Source of the DNA: an uncultured Oscillospiraceae bacterium
GTDB taxonomy: Bacteria; Bacillota; Clostridia; Oscillospirales; Oscillospiraceae
Direction: 5' to 3'
Assembly (NCBI GenBank): GCA_910587255.1
Contig: CAJUKT010000020.1
Location: forward strand, 1-64,000
Length of the DNA stretch: 64,000 nt
The notes under the pieces were generated by a model, which saw only the letters and a list, made by a program, of their open reading frames with translations, searched no databases and was not told the DNA's origin. Positions 1-7,743 of this stretch are shown here, piece by piece; the first letter of the stretch is position 1; each line of letters starts with the position of its first letter. Both the position numbers and the translations under genes were made by a program.

Positions 1-1
1 C

Positions 2-286
2 ATCGTCCGCGCCCTGGCCATGCGCCCCAAGGTGCTGCTCTTTGACGAGCCCACCTCCGCCCTGGACCCGGAGATGGTGGGCGAGGTGCTGGAGGTGATG
101 AAGGAGCTGGCCCGGGAGGGCATGACCATGGTGGTGGTTACCCACGAGATGGGCTTTGCCCGGGAGGTGGGCACCCGGGTGCTGTTTATGGACGGGGGGA
201 AGATTGTGGAGCAGGACGAGCCCCACGCCTTCTTCGCCCACCCCAGGGAGCAGCGCACCATTGATTTCCTGTCCAAGGTGCTGTAA
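2..286 (+). CDS. Amino-acid ABC transporter ATP-binding protein, C-terminal part (cut by window edge)
   Basis: Only the last 94 codons are present; the reading frame is open to the left edge. The piece begins just after the ABC signature region and carries Walker B (VLLFDEPTSALDPE), the D-loop and the switch histidine (VVVTHEMGFA). The C-terminal stretch with IVEQDEPHAFFAHP is typical of the GlnQ/ArtP/HisP family, which energises uptake of polar amino acids through a membrane permease and a lipoprotein or periplasmic binding protein. The permease and binding protein would lie upstream, outside the window. The TAA stop at 284-286 is followed one base later by the first unit of a palindromic repeat that may serve as its transcript end. 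The substrate cannot be told from this part. Confidence 0.88.
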   Translation: MVRALAMRPKVLLFDEPTSALDPEMVGEVLEVMKELAREGMTMVVVTHEMGFAREVGTRVLFMDGGKIVEQDEPHAFFAHPREQRTIDFLSKVL

Positions 287-287
287 G

Positions 288-680
288 AAGCGCGGAGAAG
301 CGGACAGTGAGGGAGCTTGGAGCGGAGCGAACGCAAAAGCCCAGGGCCCGCACAGCGGGGCCGGGTTTTGCTTGAGCGCAGCGAAAGCGAGGGAACGTCC
401 TGTCCGCTTCGCAGCGTGACAGCAAGCGCGGAGAAGCGGACAGTGAGAGAGCTTGGAGCGGAGCGAACGCAAAAGCCCAGGGCCCGCGCAGCGGGGCCGG
501 GTTTTGCTTGAGCGCAGCGAAATCGAGGGAACGTCCTGTCCGCTTCGCAGCGTGACAGCAAGCGCGGAGAAGCGGACAGTGAGGGGCGCTGTGTGCCTGT
601 GGCACACGTCCAGCGCCGACCGAGCCGAAGGCGAGACCTTGGAGCGGAGCGAACGCAAAAGCCCAGAGCCCGCACAGCAA
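288..680 (+). repeat. Tandem modular palindromic repeat, locus 1 (136-bp period)
   Basis: Two full units and a partial third begin with AAGCGCGGAG at 288, 424 and 560, an exact 136-bp period. Each full unit has outer arms GAAGCGGACAG (297-307) and CTGTCCGCTTC (400-410), perfectly complementary, an inner arm pair GCAAAA/TTTTGC, and a GC-rich central hairpin followed by TTTT. The unit ends with AGCGTGACA. The array starts one base after the stop codon of the ABC ATPase. Related units occur at 20263-20588, 30842-31044, 55841-55971, 56996-57272 and 59444-59576. Open frames cross the repeat on both strands, but they have no ribosome binding site and follow the repeat period, so they are not called as genes. 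Confidence 0.85.
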
Positions 681-701
681 ACATCATACCATGCGTCCTG
701 T

Positions 702-733
702 CAAAAACCGCCCGCACAGCCGGACGGTTTTTG
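702..733 (+). terminator. Hairpin with T-rich 3' side upstream of the uracil permease promoter
   Basis: The arm CAAAAACCG (702-710) plus CCG after one mismatch pairs with CGG and CGGTTTTTG (725-733), around a CACAGC loop, and T-rich sequence follows. It lies between the repeat array and the promoter at 748 and probably insulates the permease from upstream transcription. Confidence 0.5.
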
Positions 734-747
734 TGCATTTTTACAGC

Positions 748-776
748 TTGTATTATCCGCCTGCTTCTGGTATCAT
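748..776 (+). promoter_or_regulatory. Sigma-A-type promoter of the uracil permease leader
   Basis: TTGTAT (748-753), a 17-bp spacer, and TATCAT (771-776). Transcription should start near 783, just ahead of the AAAGGAGGGG ribosome binding site of the leader peptide. Confidence 0.7.
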
Positions 777-804
777 AATACGAACGCAAAAGGAGGGGAA
801 CGAT

Positions 805-876
805 ATGTGCCAGTCCACGCCGCTGTTTTTTAACGCGCCCGGCCTGGGGGCGTATCGTTTCTATTTCTCTTTATAA
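805..876 (+). CDS. Predicted 23-residue leader peptide of the uracil permease attenuator
   Basis: The ATG at 805 follows a near-ideal Shine-Dalgarno sequence (AAAGGAGGGG, 789-798) about 6 bases away. The peptide begins MCQSTPLFFN and ends AYRFYFSL, and its TAA stop (874-876) directly abuts the terminator hairpin at 877. The last codons lie in a U-rich stretch (about 858-872). This layout is that of the enterobacterial pyrBI leader: low UTP makes RNA polymerase pause in the U-rich tract, the ribosome closes up and its footprint at the stop codon blocks the terminator. The product itself is unlikely to have a function beyond being translated. No homologue is recognised; the assignment rests on architecture. 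Confidence 0.65.
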   Translation: MCQSTPLFFNAPGLGAYRFYFSL

Positions 877-910
877 GGCAATCGCCGTTGGGGCGGTTGC
901 TTCTTTTTTT
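877..910 (+). terminator. Attenuator terminator before the uracil permease
   Basis: A 9-bp stem (878-886 with 892-900, one G-T pair) closes a 5-base loop and is followed by TTCTTTTTTT (901-910). It lies between the leader peptide stop and the permease start at 939, so only read-through transcripts express the permease. Confidence 0.75.
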
Positions 911-938
911 GCGAATTTTACGTGAGGGAGAGACGAGT

Positions 939-2324
939 ATGAATAACCAAGAGCCCATCCGCGACGCCCGCACCCTGGGTATGCCTAAGATGCTCATCCT
1001 GGGCCTTCAGCACATGTTCGCCATGTTCGGCGCCACGGTGCTGGTGCCCATCCTGGTAAACAATTACGGACTGCCCCTGTCCATCCAGACCACCCTGTTT
1101 TTCGCGGGGGTGGGCACGCTGTTCTTCCACGTGTGCACCCGGCTGCGGGTGCCCGCTTTCCTGGGCTCCTCCTTCGCCTTCCTGGGCGGGTTTGAGGCAG
1201 TGTCTAAGCTGGACTCCGGCAAATACGCCGCCATGGAGGCATCGGAAAAGCTGCAATACGCCTGCGGCGGCATCGTGGTGGCCGGCCTGCTGTATGTGGC
1301 GCTGGCCCTGGTCATCAAGGCAGTGGGCGTGAAGCAGGTCATGCGCTTCCTCCCCCCCGTGGTCACCGGCCCCATCATCATCCTCATCGGACTGAACCTG
1401 GCCCCCTCCGCCGTCAATAACGCCAAGACCTGCTGGTGGCTGGCGCTGGTGGCCATGGCCATCATCGTGGCGGCCAACATCTGGGGCCGCGGCATGATCA
1501 AGATCATCCCCATCCTGCTGGGCGTGGTGGGCTCCTACCTGGTGGCGGTCATCGCCAACGCCCTGGGCGCCACGGCGCTGGATGCCACCGGCGCGGTGGT
1601 CCCCCTGATGGACTTCTCCACCGTGGCCGCCGCCAGCCCCATCGGCCTCCAGCCCTTCCTCACCGACTTCGGCGGCTCCATCGCCAAGTTTGACCTCACC
1701 TCCATCCTGGTGATGGCCCCCATCGCCATCGCCGCCATGATGGAGCACATCGGCGACATGTCCGCCATCTCCGCCACTGTGGGGGAGAACTTCATTGAGG
1801 AGCCCGGCCTGCACCGCACCCTCATCGGCGACGGCATCGCCACCTCCCTGTCCGCCATCTTCGGCGGCCCCGCCAACACCACCTACGGCGAGAATACCGG
1901 CGTGCTGGTCCTCTCCAAGGTGTACGACCCCCGGGTGATCCGGCTGGCCGCCGTCTACGCCCTGGCGCTGTCCTTCAGCCCCATGTTCGCGGCGCTGGTC
2001 AACGCCATGCCTGCGGCCATCGTGGGCGGCGTGTCCTTCATCCTCTACGGCATGATCTCCGCCATCGGCGTGCGCAACGTGGTGGAGAACCGGGTGGACT
2101 TCACCAACTCCCGCAACCTGATCATCGCCGCCGTCATCCTGGTGTGCGGCCTGGGCTTCTCCGGCGGGCTGACCTTTGAGGTGGGCGGCGCCCACATCAC
2201 CCTCACCGCCCTGGCCATCGCCGCCATCGCGGGCATTGCCCTCAACGCCATTCTGCCCGGCAAGGACTATGAGTTCGGCGCCGACGTGTCCCAGGGCCGC
2301 TCCGGCGACTTCGGGCGGTACTGA
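939..2324 (+). CDS. uraA: Uracil permease, NCS2 family
   Basis: This 461-residue polytopic membrane protein carries nucleobases, most likely uracil with protons, into the cell for salvage by uracil phosphoribosyltransferase. NCS2 hallmarks are seen: the N-terminal QHMFAMFGATVLVP segment, a GLNLAPSAV motif in the first core repeat and the NTTYGENTGVL motif in the second, with roughly 12-14 hydrophobic segments. Its length matches the family. The start is placed at ATG 939 after GAGGGAGAG; an in-frame ATG at 888 lies inside the terminator hairpin and is rejected. Expression should depend on the leader peptide and attenuator immediately upstream, which argues for a pyrimidine rather than a xanthine substrate. 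No PyrR-type anti-antiterminator was recognised. Confidence 0.9.
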   Translation: MNNQEPIRDARTLGMPKMLILGLQHMFAMFGATVLVPILVNNYGLPLSIQTTLFFAGVGTLFFHVCTRLRVPAFLGSSFAFLGGFEAVSKLDSGKYAAMEASEKLQYACGGIVVAGLLYVALALVIKAVGVKQVMRFLPPVVTGPIIILIGLNLAPSAVNNAKTCWWLALVAMAIIVAANIWGRGMIKIIPILLGVVGSYLVAVIANALGATALDATGAVVPLMDFSTVAAASPIGLQPFLTDFGGSIAKFDLTSILVMAPIAIAAMMEHIGDMSAISATVGENFIEEPGLHRTLIGDGIATSLSAIFGGPANTTYGENTGVLVLSKVYDPRVIRLAAVYALALSFSPMFAALVNAMPAAIVGGVSFILYGMISAIGVRNVVENRVDFTNSRNLIIAAVILVCGLGFSGGLTFEVGGAHITLTALAIAAIAGIALNAILPGKDYEFGADVSQGRSGDFGRY

Positions 2325-2369
2325 GAAGGCTGCCCTGCAACAGGCGCTAAAGGAAAGCTGACGGAAAAA

Positions 2370-2405
2370 GGCCGAACGGCGTGACGAAAGCCACGCCGTT
2401 CGGCC
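2370..2405 (-). terminator. Perfect hairpin terminator between convergent genes
   Basis: A 14-bp perfect stem (GGCCGAACGGCGTG at 2370-2383 with its complement at 2392-2405). On the minus strand the stem is followed by TTTTTCC, so it chiefly ends the membrane-protein transcript coming from 3276; it may also stop uraA read-through. Confidence 0.75.
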
Positions 2406-2496
2406 TATGGAAAACATTTCCCCAGTCGCCGGTCCCGGTCCATCCAGCACCTTCCCCATCTGGCAAGGGCGCCGGCCCCTATCCCCGCCTGTCGGC

Positions 2497-3276
2497 TTAT
2501 CGGACGCCCAGCACCCTGTCTTTGTAGCTGTCAAACGCGCTTTCCGGGAGAACGTTCCCTTCGTTCGTGTCAATTGCGCTGTTGCGCTGCTTGAGAAGCG
2601 CCATAAGGGCGCGTCCCGCTTCCTCGGTCGTATCGGAAAGGACGCTGGCGCCGTTAGAGGCAATCAGGTAAACTACCAGGCTATGGATTTTCTTGTGGAT
2701 CTTCCCGGTGTTGATGTAATAGGTATAGTCGCCAAAGCAGCATGCTTTCAGGCTGTCCACGCGCATGACGGTCTGGGCCGGGTCGGCTAGAAAGATATAG
2801 TCCCTTGTAAGCAGCCCATCCTTATGCGCAGCGTTGGAAAGCACTCGGTCGAGCCCCGAGGTCAGTTTGAGGATATAGCAATCTGACGCCACAGCCTGCC
2901 GCTCAAACGTTTCGATCTCGCTTACCGGCAGTTTGCTGCTCTTTGCAGAGGCCGCAATATAGTCGTCCTGCTTTTGACGCATTCCTTTTACCAAGAAGAA
3001 CAGAATAATCAGGCTGACCAAAAGCACCACGCCAAAAAAACCGCAAATCACAATGCCGACGCTCAGCATATCGTCTTCACCATCGGATATAAACTGGAGG
3101 GTTCTGCGGATGCCCCACACCAGTCCGTACAAGGCGCCGGCGAAGAACAGGCCAAATAAAACGAAGCCGATGGCGCTTCCCCGTTTGACGGTTTTCATTG
3201 TACCCTTAAACACCGAGCCATCAGGGAAATGCTTTTGAACATAGTCCTCATTCATTTTTGAAAAATAGTCTGCCAT
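2497..3276 (-). CDS. Membrane protein of unknown function, 259 residues
   Basis: The family is not recognised. A short soluble N-terminus (MADYFSKMNEDYVQKHFP) is followed by two hydrophobic segments, about residues 35-55 and 70-95, and then by a soluble C-terminal domain of about 160 residues with a cysteine cluster (DSLKACCFGDYTYYINTGK). The start at 3276 is chosen because a GGGGG ribosome binding site lies just upstream and the promoter at 3336-3364 fits; the longer open frame to 3345 would begin inside the promoter spacer. The gene stands alone between terminator and promoter, and the base composition is less GC-rich than its neighbours. It resembles the small two-TM proteins that are often lineage-specific in gut clostridia. 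Confidence 0.75.
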   Translation of the reverse strand: MADYFSKMNEDYVQKHFPDGSVFKGTMKTVKRGSAIGFVLFGLFFAGALYGLVWGIRRTLQFISDGEDDMLSVGIVICGFFGVVLLVSLIILFFLVKGMRQKQDDYIAASAKSSKLPVSEIETFERQAVASDCYILKLTSGLDRVLSNAAHKDGLLTRDYIFLADPAQTVMRVDSLKACCFGDYTYYINTGKIHKKIHSLVVYLIASNGASVLSDTTEEAGRALMALLKQRNSAIDTNEGNVLPESAFDSYKDRVLGVR

Positions 3277-3335
3277 GCACAAACCCCCATTGAGAATAAC
3301 CGCGCATATTTCTGTTTGCTGCCTGCCGCGAGTCA

Positions 3336-3364
3336 AGTATAGCATAGAAGAGAAGAAATATCAA
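3336..3364 (-). promoter_or_regulatory. Promoter of the 259-residue membrane protein
   Basis: Read on the minus strand: TTGATA (3359-3364), a 17-bp spacer and TATACT (3336-3341), close to the sigma-A consensus. Confidence 0.7.
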
Positions 3365-3449
3365 CCCCAGGATAAGAAATGGCGCGGGGCTCTCCACGTG
3401 TCCTAGGGCGGTTTAACATCTCCGCGCCTTTAAACAGCCTCGCCCCGGG

Positions 3450-4883
3450 TTATCCGCACAGGTCAAGGATGACATGGGCGAACAGCTTGGCGCTGAGCAT
3501 CAAATCGCTCACACGCACCCGTTCGTCCGCGCCGTGGAGGTGGGTGTCGAAGCCGGGCAGGGTGCAGCCGAAGGCCACGCCGCCGGGGATATCGTGGACA
3601 TAGGTGCCGCCGCCGGTGGACAGGCACTCGCCCTTGAGGCCGGTGTACTCCTCATACCGCCCCAGCAGCGTCTTGATAAAGGGGCTGTCGGCGGGGACGT
3701 GGTGGGGCGCGCCCTGGACGGCCTCAAAGGTGAAGCCCTTCCCCTCAAAGGCGGCCTTTGCCACGTTCAGGCAGTTCTCCTCCGTGGCGCACAGGGGCAC
3801 CCGGCTGTCGAAGAAGCCCTCCAGCCCCGTCTCCGTCACCTCCAGCAGAGAGAAGGCCACAGTGAGCGGCCCGGCGATGGGCTCCTGCTGGGCGATGCCC
3901 AGCGCCCGGCCCTTGCAGTCCCCGTGGGGGATCAGGGCGTTGAGATCGTGGAGGGCGTCCTTGCAGCCCCCATCCGCCAGGGGCAGGGCGCACAGCAGGG
4001 AGATGAGCCCGGTGATGGCGTTGTTCCCCCCCTCGGGGTAGGCGGCGTGAGAGGCCTCCCCCTTGGCGCGGATGACGGTGACGCCATTCTCATGGGCAAA
4101 GGTGAACTTGATCCCCGTGCGGGCGGTGATATCCCGGGCCACGGGCTGGATGTCGTACATGGTCAGCCCCTCCACCCCGGCGGAGGCGTCCCCCGGCAGA
4201 ACGTTCCCCCGGATGCCGCCGTGGAGCCAGTTCACCCGGGGCAGCTCGGACTGGGCGGGCCAGCTCCTGGTGAAGATGGGCCGGGGCTTTCCATTTTCAG
4301 AGCCGGCGGGCCGGATGTTCCCCTTCTCCGTGTTGATGACGGGGAAGCCGGAGTCGGGGGAGAAGGTGGCGGGGGCATAGGGGTGCCGGGCGAAATACCA
4401 GGCGATGTCCCCGGAGCCGCTCTCCTCGTTGGTGCCCATGATGAGCTTGCAGTTTTTTGCCAGCGGCACGCCCAGCTCCTTCACCGCCTTCATGGCCAGC
4501 AGGGAGGCCGCCACAGGGCCCTTGTCGTCATCGGTGCCCCGGCCGTAGAGCAGGCCGTCCGCCAGCTTGGGGGTATAGGGCTGGGTCACCGTCCAGCCGT
4601 CCCCGGGGGCCACCACGTCCAGGTGGCCCAGGATGTGCAGGGCGTCCTCGCCGCCGTTCAGGTCGGCGGTGCCCACATAGCCCTCGTGGTCCTGCGCCGC
4701 AAGGCCCCACTCCCGGGCGATGGCCAGCGCCTCCCGGAGGGCGGCGGCGGGGCCGGGGCCAAAGGGCGCGCCGGGGGCGGGGGCCCCCTCCACGCTGTCG
4801 ATGGATACCAGGCGGCTCACCGCCTCCACCAGCAGCCCCTCCTTGTCCGCGAAATAGGCGTCAATCTGTTCTTTTCCGATCAT
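3450..4883 (-). CDS. pepV: M20 family dipeptidase, PepV-like
   Basis: This 477-residue cytoplasmic zinc peptidase would hydrolyse dipeptides to amino acids. The di-zinc M20 site is visible: HLDVVAPGDGW (His ligand and Asp), GRGTDDDKGP (bridging Asp), GTNEESGSGD (general-base Glu and Glu ligand), SPDSGFPV (Asp ligand) and a C-terminal GGGTYVHDIPGG His ligand. Residues about 190-310 between the halves of the catalytic domain form the lid typical of PepV. The length equals the usual 465-480. The start at 4883 follows AAGGAGT by 8 bases; the longer frame to 5213 runs into the neighbouring gene and is rejected. It has its own promoter at 4932-4960. The YheO-like regulator upstream, on the same strand, may or may not control it. 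Confidence 0.9.
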   Translation of the reverse strand: MIGKEQIDAYFADKEGLLVEAVSRLVSIDSVEGAPAPGAPFGPGPAAALREALAIAREWGLAAQDHEGYVGTADLNGGEDALHILGHLDVVAPGDGWTVTQPYTPKLADGLLYGRGTDDDKGPVAASLLAMKAVKELGVPLAKNCKLIMGTNEESGSGDIAWYFARHPYAPATFSPDSGFPVINTEKGNIRPAGSENGKPRPIFTRSWPAQSELPRVNWLHGGIRGNVLPGDASAGVEGLTMYDIQPVARDITARTGIKFTFAHENGVTVIRAKGEASHAAYPEGGNNAITGLISLLCALPLADGGCKDALHDLNALIPHGDCKGRALGIAQQEPIAGPLTVAFSLLEVTETGLEGFFDSRVPLCATEENCLNVAKAAFEGKGFTFEAVQGAPHHVPADSPFIKTLLGRYEEYTGLKGECLSTGGGTYVHDIPGGVAFGCTLPGFDTHLHGADERVRVSDLMLSAKLFAHVILDLCG

Positions 4884-4931
4884 ATGTAAACACTCCTTCA
4901 ACGGCGCAAAACCGACGGGCGGTTTTCCCAT

Positions 4932-4960
4932 AGTATACCCTACTTTTCTGTCAAATACAA
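4932..4960 (-). promoter_or_regulatory. Promoter of the pepV-like gene
   Basis: Minus strand TTGTAT (4955-4960), a 17-bp spacer, TATACT (4932-4937). It lies between the stop of the regulator and the dipeptidase start. Confidence 0.7.
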
Positions 4961-4975
4961 GGGAAACGGGGCAGA

Positions 4976-5611
4976 TTACTCCGCCCCCTCCCGCTCCACC
5001 TCGTCCAGGTACTTGTACACCGTGTACCGGGACACCCCCAGCCGTCCGGCGATGTAGGGCACCGACTTGCGGTAGGAGAAGGCGCTGCGCCGGCGCAGCA
5101 GGCCGATGATCCGCAGCCGGTCCCCCTTGTTGAGCTCCTCCGGCGGCTTGCCCAGCTCGGCCACGCACTGGTCGAAGAGGTCGGCCAGCTGCCGGGAGTC
5201 CCCGGGCTGCCACAGGGCGGAGCGCAGGTCGGAGGGGGCGTTCATCAGGTCGGATAAGATGCGGTTGGCGAACACCAGGGAGGTATAGTCGAAGTTGATG
5301 CCCAAGGCCAGGTTATAGTCCTCCCCGATCATGTGGAAGGTGGAGGATTTGGTCTGCCGCCCGTCGGGGGTGACGGCGGCCAGGTTCACCTGGTCGGTGG
5401 TGGCGGCCTGCTCGTCCAGGGTCAGGCCGATGCCCATAATATCCATGGTGGAGCCCACCTCCCGGCCGGACACGTGGCCGTTGTAGATGGACAATATGGG
5501 GTGGGTGGGCACCCCCATGTCGTGAACCAGCGTTTCACAGGAGGAGCCGAACATCTCGGCGATCCCCCGGGCGGTGCGGTCCAGAAATTCAAAAGCCTGG
5601 TCGCGGGTCAT
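4976..5611 (-). CDS. YheO/DauR-like PAS-HTH transcriptional regulator
   Basis: The 211-residue protein has the two-domain layout of the YheO family: an N-terminal PAS-like domain (about 5-115, with CETLVHDMG and ILSIYNGHVSGREVGS, typical of PAS_6) and a C-terminal helix-turn-helix (about 150-208, with IAGRLGVSRYTVYKYLDEVE, typical of HTH_22). Members such as DauR control D-amino-acid metabolism genes, but the ligand and target here are unknown. The start at 5611 is preceded by GGAGAGGAG. A promoter lies at 5660-5688, divergent from mnmE. The dipeptidase downstream is a candidate target by position only. Confidence 0.82.
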   Translation of the reverse strand: MTRDQAFEFLDRTARGIAEMFGSSCETLVHDMGVPTHPILSIYNGHVSGREVGSTMDIMGIGLTLDEQAATTDQVNLAAVTPDGRQTKSSTFHMIGEDYNLALGINFDYTSLVFANRILSDLMNAPSDLRSALWQPGDSRQLADLFDQCVAELGKPPEELNKGDRLRIIGLLRRRSAFSYRKSVPYIAGRLGVSRYTVYKYLDEVEREGAE

Positions 5612-5659
5612 GACAGCCAGCTCCTCTCCGGGATCTGCCCCGGCTGCGGGGCGCGTCCT

Positions 5660-5688
5660 ATTATAGCGCTTTTCCCAGGAAAAGACAA
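5660..5688 (-). promoter_or_regulatory. Promoter of the YheO-like regulator
   Basis: Minus strand TTGTCT (5683-5688), a 17-bp spacer, a perfect TATAAT (5660-5665). Confidence 0.75.
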
Positions 5689-5737
5689 GCCCCGGTCTCT
5701 GGGCTGGCGCCTGGGGATGGGGGGTGCGGGGCGCGCA

Positions 5738-5766
5738 TTGACCCTTCCGCCGGGCTGTGGTAAGAT
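5738..5766 (+). promoter_or_regulatory. Promoter of mnmE
   Basis: Plus strand TTGACC (5738-5743), a 17-bp spacer, TAAGAT (5761-5766), about 80 bases before the mnmE start. Confidence 0.65.
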
Positions 5767-5844
5767 AGGGGAAGAACGCGCTCAGCCGCCGGGGGAGCGC
5801 CCCCAAAGCGGAACGCCGCGATTTGAATTTTGAGGTGAATCCAC

Positions 5845-7227
5845 ATGACCGACACCATTGCCGCCATCGCCACGCCCATGACCCCCTGCGCCATTGGGAT
5901 ACTCCGCCTGTCCGGGCCGGGAGCCGTAGGGGCGGCGGACGCGGTGTTCACCCCCTTTCGGGGCGGGCCCATGTCCGGGCGGCCGGAGCGGACGCTGGTG
6001 TACGGCGCGCTCCACGACCGGGAGGGGGCGGTGATTGACTGGTGCTTGTGCACGGTGTCCCGGGCCCCCCGCAGCTATACCGGGGAGGACACGGCGGAGC
6101 TGCAATGCCACGGCTCCCCCGCCGCCCTGGCCCTGGGGCTGGAGGCCCTGTTTGCCGCCGGGGCCCGGCAGGCCCTGCCGGGGGAGTTCACCCGGCGGGC
6201 GTTTTTGAACGGGAAGCTGGACCTGACCCGCACCGAGGCGGTGGCCGGCCTGATCCACGCCGAGACCCCCGCCGCCGTCTACCAGGCGGCGGGGCAGCTG
6301 GGGGGCGCGCTGGCAAGGGCGGTGGACGGGGTCTATGGGGAGCTGGCCGGCCTGTGCGCCCACTTCCACGCGGTGCTGGATTACCCCGACGAGGACATCG
6401 ACCCCTTCGAGGCGGAGGAGCTCTCATCTGCGCTGGGCCGGGCGGCGCAGGGCCTGGACGCCCTGGCGGCCACCTACCGGCGGGGGCGGCTTTTGAACGA
6501 GGGCGTCCCCTGCGCCATCGTGGGGCGGCCCAACGCAGGCAAGTCCACCTTGTTTAACGCCCTGCTGGGCCGGGAGCGGGCCATCGTCACCGATATCCCC
6601 GGCACCACCCGGGACACGGTGGAGGAGCGGGTGAGCCTGGGCGGGGTGCTGCTGCGGCTCATCGACACGGCGGGGCTGCGGGAGACGGACGACGCGGTGG
6701 AAAAGCTGGGAGTGGAGCGCTCCCGGGCGGCGATGGAGGGCGCGGAGCTGATTTTGGCCGTCACCGACGGGTCGTCGGACTTCACGGCGGAGGACGCGGA
6801 GGTGATGCGCCTGGCAGCCGCCTCGGGCAGGCCCTGGATCTGGGTGATGAGCAAGCAGGATCTGACAGGGCCGTGCACTTTGTGGAGCGCCGCGCCGGAG
6901 GGGGGCTCCCCCGCCGCCTGCGTCTCCCTGTCCGCCCGCACCGGATATGGGATGGACAGGCTGGAGCAGGCGGTGGCGGCGCTGTTCCCCGCGCCGGAGG
7001 GGGTTGAGGCCGGGGCCCTGCTCACCAACGCCCGGCAGGCGGAGGCGGCGGGCCGGGCCCGCGCCGCCATCCGAAGGGGCGGGGATGCCCTCCAGGCGGG
7101 GATGCCCCCCGACGCGGTGGTGGCCGACGTGGAGCAGGCCATGTCCGCCCTGGGGGAGCTGACCGGCCGGACGGTGAGCGAGGACGTGACCGCCCGCATT
7201 TTCCAGCAGTTCTGCGTGGGGAAGTGA
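5845..7227 (+). CDS. mnmE: tRNA U34 modification GTPase MnmE
   Basis: With MnmG, MnmE installs the carboxymethylaminomethyl group on wobble U34 of tRNAs for split codon boxes, using GTP and a folate donor. The 460 residues show the N-terminal tetrahydrofolate-binding domain (about 1-118, MTDTIAAIATP start), a helical domain and an inserted G domain with GRPNAGKST (G1), TTRDTVEE (G2) and DTAGLRE (G3). The G4 element reads SKQD instead of NKxD, an unusual base-recognition motif. The C-terminus FCVGK keeps the catalytic Cys of the CxGK motif. Length is normal. It is not in the usual rpmH-rnpA-yidC-jag-mnmE-mnmG cluster; here it stands next to dtd and mutL. Confidence 0.96.
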   Translation: MTDTIAAIATPMTPCAIGILRLSGPGAVGAADAVFTPFRGGPMSGRPERTLVYGALHDREGAVIDWCLCTVSRAPRSYTGEDTAELQCHGSPAALALGLEALFAAGARQALPGEFTRRAFLNGKLDLTRTEAVAGLIHAETPAAVYQAAGQLGGALARAVDGVYGELAGLCAHFHAVLDYPDEDIDPFEAEELSSALGRAAQGLDALAATYRRGRLLNEGVPCAIVGRPNAGKSTLFNALLGRERAIVTDIPGTTRDTVEERVSLGGVLLRLIDTAGLRETDDAVEKLGVERSRAAMEGAELILAVTDGSSDFTAEDAEVMRLAAASGRPWIWVMSKQDLTGPCTLWSAAPEGGSPAACVSLSARTGYGMDRLEQAVAALFPAPEGVEAGALLTNARQAEAAGRARAAIRRGGDALQAGMPPDAVVADVEQAMSALGELTGRTVSEDVTARIFQQFCVGK

Positions 7228-7245
7228 CGTTCTGGGAAATAGGGC

Positions 7246-7274
7246 ATGACAGCGGGGCGTTTATCGTGTATAAT
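7246..7274 (+). promoter_or_regulatory. Promoter of dtd-mutL
   Basis: ATGACA (7246-7251), a 17-bp spacer, a perfect TATAAT (7269-7274), 34 bases upstream of the dtd start. Confidence 0.75.
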
Positions 7275-7307
7275 GGCAGAAAACAAACGCTGAGGAGGGG
7301 CCGCGCC

Positions 7308-7742
7308 ATGAAAGCAGTGGTGACCCGGGTGAAAAACGCCCGGGTGGAGATCGACAACAAGGTAAACGGGGAAATTGAGAAGGGGTTTTTGGTGCTGCTG
7401 GGGGTGGGCCCCGACGACACCGAGGCCGCCGCGGACAAACTGGCCGACAAGGTGTGCGGCCTGCGGATTTTCGACGACGAGAACGGCAAGATGAATTTGA
7501 ACCTGGCCGCAGTGGGGGGTGCGCTGCTGGTGGTGAGCCAGTTCACCCTGTACGCCGACACATCCTCCCGCCGCCCGGGGTTCTCCCACGCGGCTAAGCC
7601 GGAGCTGGCCATCCCCCTCTATGAGCGGTTTATGGCCGCCTGCCGGGAGAAGGGCTTTGCCGTGGAGCACGGGGAGTTCGCCGCCGAGATGCAGGTGTTC
7701 TCCCAGAACGACGGGCCGATTACGATTTTACTCGAGGTATAA
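7308..7742 (+). CDS. dtd: D-aminoacyl-tRNA deacylase Dtd
   Basis: The 144-residue homodimeric enzyme removes D-amino acids (and glycine from tRNA-Ala) mischarged onto tRNA. Both signature motifs are present: SQFTLYADTSSRRPGF, the SQxTL catalytic loop, and NDGPITILLE, the Gly-cisPro motif that gives chiral selection. The start at ATG 7308 follows GAGGAGGGG; the longer frame begins upstream of the promoter and is rejected. The stop is one base before the mutL start, so the two are probably translationally coupled. Confidence 0.95.
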   Translation: MKAVVTRVKNARVEIDNKVNGEIEKGFLVLLGVGPDDTEAAADKLADKVCGLRIFDDENGKMNLNLAAVGGALLVVSQFTLYADTSSRRPGFSHAAKPELAIPLYERFMAACREKGFAVEHGEFAAEMQVFSQNDGPITILLEV

Positions 7743-7743
7743 T

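Noticed and set aside
186..833. Open frames on both strands across the first repeat array
   Set aside because: They repeat with the 136-bp unit, lack ribosome binding sites and begin inside the ABC ATPase gene on one strand.
888..938. Alternative ATG 888 for the uracil permease
   Set aside because: It lies in the loop of the attenuator hairpin, has no ribosome binding site and adds residues not expected for NCS2 proteins.
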